Source of the DNA: CAZUGO01 sp964619935
Lineage (GTDB): Bacteria > Planctomycetota > Phycisphaerae > UBA1845 > CAIVHJ01
Assembly: GCA_964619935.1 (NCBI GenBank)
Contig: CAZUGO010000094.1
Coordinates: forward strand, 1 to 64,000
Direction: 5' to 3'
Length of the DNA: 64,000 bases
Shown: one piece after another, positions 61,866-64,000 of the stretch
How positions within the stretch are numbered: the first letter of the stretch is position 1
Layout: every line of letters begins with the position of its first letter
Position numbers and translations under genes: made by a program
Notes under the pieces: generated by a model
The model's input: only the letters and a program-made list of their open reading frames with translations
Database searches by the model: none
Told to the model about the DNA's origin: nothing

Positions 61866-62837
61866 TCATCGGTCATCGTCGTCGTCATCGTCATCGCCGG
61901 AAATCCAGGTGTCATCATCGTCATCGTCGTCATCGCCGCCGCCGCCCGCCTCACAGGTCTCGCCGTCGCAACACCAACCGTCCACGCAGGTGCTGCCGTC
62001 CGGACAATCGACCGCTGGGTTGGAGCAGCCGGCCAGGGCGTCGCACAGATCGAGGGTACATGGATCGTCGTCGGCACAGTCGGCATGATTCCGGCACTGG
62101 CAGCGCGACGGGAAGTTGACGTCGCAGAGGGTCAAGGCTTCATCGACGGCCCGCAGGTTCAGGCTCCAGGCCACCAGGGCTCCGGAGTCCCCCATCGAGC
62201 TGTCGGTCACCGTCAAGGTCCAGGCACCGTCCGACCAGGTGTGGGCGAACCCGCTGAGCGGTTGCTCGGGCCGGTAGGATCCGGTGAGCGCCGGCGGACT
62301 CCAGAAGCACTGGCTTTCGATTGACGCCGGCGCGGAGTCCTCCAGATGGATGATCATGTTGTTGGAAGAGCACCCGCAACACTCACCGCCGGCACAGGTC
62401 ATCGGCCCGCCCATGCGCTCGATGAGCGTGATCTCCTTGAAACCTTCCTTGCGCAAACGGATGCACAGGTCGCCGACGTAAGTGTGATCGATCTCCAGAT
62501 CGACGGTGACCTCGCCGACCACGAAGGACGCTTCGATGACCACCGTGTCGACCGCATCCCCCAGGAACGAGTCTATCAGCAGCAACGGATGCGACTCGCG
62601 AACCATCACCGGATCGCAGGTCGACCCGTCGCCCAGGTAGGTGCCACCCTGGCGGATGCAATCCTCCGGCGATCCGATGGAACACTGGGTATTGCCACCG
62701 GCTCCACGGCAAGCGCAACAGGCCCCGGTGCCCTCAGCGGCGGCGGCGGTCTGCAGCAGCCCGCAGACCAGCAGGCCTCCCATGATCCGGTTCAAGGATT
62801 GTCGCGTGGGTCGATCCGCCATTCGATTGGAGAACAT
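61866..62837 (-). CDS. Secreted P-domain protein with poly-Asp tail (paralogue 2)
   Basis: 323 residues from ATG at 62837 (GGGGGAAACC upstream). Signal peptide, Cys-rich segment (GACCACRGAG), P domain (about 85-240, with LEIDHTYVGDLCIRL and SDGAWTLTVTDSSMGDSGALV) and one Cys-rich repeat follow the same order as paralogue 1. The tail differs: a Gly run followed by two blocks of eight Asp separated by TWISG, ending in Arg. This tail is encoded by a GAT/GAC microsatellite (61866-61943) prone to slippage. It may chelate calcium. The genes are 136 bases apart and probably arose by duplication. Confidence 0.8.
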   Translation of the reverse strand: MFSNRMADRPTRQSLNRIMGGLLVCGLLQTAAAAEGTGACCACRGAGGNTQCSIGSPEDCIRQGGTYLGDGSTCDPVMVRESHPLLLIDSFLGDAVDTVVIEASFVVGEVTVDLEIDHTYVGDLCIRLRKEGFKEITLIERMGGPMTCAGGECCGCSSNNMIIHLEDSAPASIESQCFWSPPALTGSYRPEQPLSGFAHTWSDGAWTLTVTDSSMGDSGALVAWSLNLRAVDEALTLCDVNFPSRCQCRNHADCADDDPCTLDLCDALAGCSNPAVDCPDGSTCVDGWCCDGETCEAGGGGDDDDDDDDTWISGDDDDDDDDR

Positions 62838-63206
62838 GTTGGTTTCCCCCAAGGCGCTCTTGAGTGCGTGATCCGTCCGGCCCCGCGCTGGGGCTGCAAC
62901 ACGCCTCGCACCCGGCCGCCGGGCTTCAAGACCGACGGCCCGTCGCTTGCAGCGATTCGCGCCGGACGGTTCAGCCAGCAATATTTTTGCCCCGATCGAA
63001 GTGAAACATAAGATACACCGTTGCCGGGGCAAAGCCGGACCGGACCCGCGCGGCGGCGAGGCCGCCCGGCTCCGATAAGAACCGCAGCGCCCGATCGCAC
63101 GGCATGGCGATTACGGACCGGGACCCTCCATTTGGTCGCACTCGAACTGGGCCGTCCGGTGCGCGCGCAACCTCGGACCTCCGGCCGCAGGGGATCATCA
63201 GTCCGA
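62838..63206. other. Intergenic region with an inverted repeat
   Basis: About 370 bases between the thioesterase stop and the P-domain gene start, both on the minus strand. It holds the inverted repeat at 62986-63033. No gene is recognised. Confidence 0.5.
62986..63033. promoter_or_regulatory. 9-bp inverted repeat with a 30-base loop
   Basis: TTTGCCCCG (62986-62994) and CGGGGCAAA (63025-63033) are exact complements. The A/T-rich loop contains minus-strand TATCTT and lies about 150-190 bases upstream of the P-domain gene. It could be an operator around a minus-strand promoter, as at 47294-47337 but with another sequence. Confidence 0.4.
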
Positions 63207-63662
63207 TCACGGATTCTGGAATCGCGCCAGGCCCTGCCGCAGGCCTTCGGGAAGCCGGCGCGTCGCGAAGCCATCGGCCGTGACCTCGACGAACGCCACC
63301 CGGGTCCACCCGCGATGAACGGGATCGGCGTCGGCGGCACCCTGGATCAGGTACTCGAATACCGCCGAAGTGCGGCCCAGGGTGCTGACCCACAGGAACA
63401 GCACAACCACCTGCCCGTAGGTGATTGGCTTGAGGAAGGATTGGTGACCCTCGACGAGGGTCAGATGCCGGGATTCCCGGACCAGATCCGGGTAGGGCGC
63501 CTCGATGTGCCGGAGCAGCGCTTCCCGGGCCCGTTCGTAGAGGCGATAGTAATTGGCGTGATACAGCACGCCACCAATGTCGAATTCCGCCAGCGGCAGG
63601 TCGGCGAACTCGCAACGGAAGGCGTGATCCGGTGGAACATTATGGACGCTGGGTGCGCTCAT
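63207..63662 (-). CDS. Acyl-CoA thioesterase, hotdog fold (4HBT/YbgC type)
   Basis: 151 residues from ATG at 63662. Hotdog-fold motifs are present: FADLPLAEFDIGGVLYHANY with the likely catalytic Asp28, then YRLYERAREALL and a beta strand with VAFVEVTADGFATRRLP. The spacing DxGGVLYHANYY...AR matches the 4-hydroxybenzoyl-CoA thioesterase/YbgC group, which hydrolyses acyl-CoA or acyl-carrier thioesters. The length is typical (130-150). No partner genes are adjacent. A longer frame runs to 63872 but has no coding character. Confidence 0.88.
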   Translation of the reverse strand: MSAPSVHNVPPDHAFRCEFADLPLAEFDIGGVLYHANYYRLYERAREALLRHIEAPYPDLVRESRHLTLVEGHQSFLKPITYGQVVVLFLWVSTLGRTSAVFEYLIQGAADADPVHRGWTRVAFVEVTADGFATRRLPEGLRQGLARFQNP

Positions 63663-64000
63663 GGGTTGGGTCGCACAGGGCCTTCGATCGTCGCCCGGCG
63701 TCGCCCGGCGGCGGTGGCGGTAGTGTAGCACAACTCCGGCCCCGCCAACGGAACCTGCCGTGGGGGATCGGAGAGATCCCAGAATCGACCCCCTGGGCGG
63801 GCGCGGCAGGATGGTGGAGACCTTCTGCCGTGGCTCTGCCCTTGGACATGATAGATCCGCGGGCCGCCACAACAGAAGGCCTCAACATCCCCGCCGCAAC
63901 CCCTCGATCGGCACGTGTCCCATGAGATGTGGAGGCTAACATCGCCGTGGTCTGCCGCCGACCGCCCCCGGGCGGTTCGCTCCCAAGCCCGCTCCCGCAT
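63663..64000. other. End of window, nothing recognised
   Basis: About 340 bases with open frames on both strands but no start signals, motifs, promoter or hairpin that I can support. A gene may begin or end just outside. Confidence 0.4.

Noticed and set aside
1..64000. tRNA or rRNA genes
   Set aside because: I looked in the intergenic regions for T-arm-like GTTCGAATC motifs with matching acceptor stems and for rRNA-like stretches and found none. This was by eye; a covariance search would settle it.

Overview
The window is GC-rich and densely coding. It looks like a chromosome segment of a planctomycete, probably a Phycisphaerae-like lineage. The best evidence is a set of large secreted proteins that end in one or two dockerin-like repeats of the type ADLxGDGxVxAADLAxLLGAWG (11582-12679, 15027-17825, 26698-29343, 51349-54552). 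Supporting evidence is a CxxCGYxLxGL...CPECG zinc ribbon on a membrane protein and many lipoproteins and Cys-rich extracellular proteins. I found no rRNA, tRNA, CRISPR array, intact insertion sequence or prophage. The taxonomic call is an inference from protein style.

Layout. 1-607: the end of a PepSY-like protein followed by a scar of a two-component system. 724-1653: a DUF1684 lipoprotein. 1823-8213: a surface-polysaccharide locus with a FemAB-type enzyme, a polysaccharide deacetylase, a DUF2304 membrane protein, a family 2 glycosyltransferase and two large polytopic membrane proteins. 8889-12679: two secreted proteins, one with seven repeats and a Cys-containing C-terminal sorting tail, the other with dockerin repeats. 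12860-30298: mostly metabolic and surface genes (desaturase, short asparaginase-like protein, parallel beta-helix protein, enolase-superfamily enzyme, lipoprotein, zinc-ribbon membrane protein, membrane aminopropyltransferase-like protein coupled to an exported isoaspartyl methyltransferase, lactate-racemase-like protein, beta-propeller/c-haem protein, methyltransferase), with an alkaline-phosphatase-D remnant at 24729-24962.

30534-30680 is a 22-bp tandem repeat. It is followed by a minus-strand cluster of DUF2950, DUF3300 and a lipoprotein cytochrome c (31054-33982). A candidate promoter at 34229 then leads into a plus-strand operon (34296-40033): a Cys-rich exported protein with an apparent non-AUG start, an HlyD-type adaptor, a MacB/LolD-type ATPase, two FtsX-type permeases and an OB-fold-like lipoprotein. 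This is a complete envelope export machine apart from an outer-membrane channel.

40103-51348 holds a Cys-knot-rich exported protein, rlmKL, a C69 dipeptidase, a frameshifted lipoprotein cyclophilin, an RRM RNA-binding protein behind a promoter embedded in a perfect 12-bp inverted repeat, a HEAT-repeat lipoprotein and a B12-type radical SAM protein. 51349-54552 is a large metalloprotease. 55463-60183 contains two small lipoproteins and a four-gene set (membrane protein, SPFH-GYF protein, zf-TFIIB protein, zinc-ribbon/TM protein) reminiscent of the Bacillus ydjGHI membrane-stress genes. 60263-62837 holds adjacent paralogous secreted P-domain proteins, one ending in poly-Asp. A hotdog thioesterase (63207-63662) closes the window.

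The best candidates for something not well described are the 34296-40033 export operon, the SPFH/zinc-ribbon set, the inverted repeat around the RRM-gene promoter and the P-domain pair.
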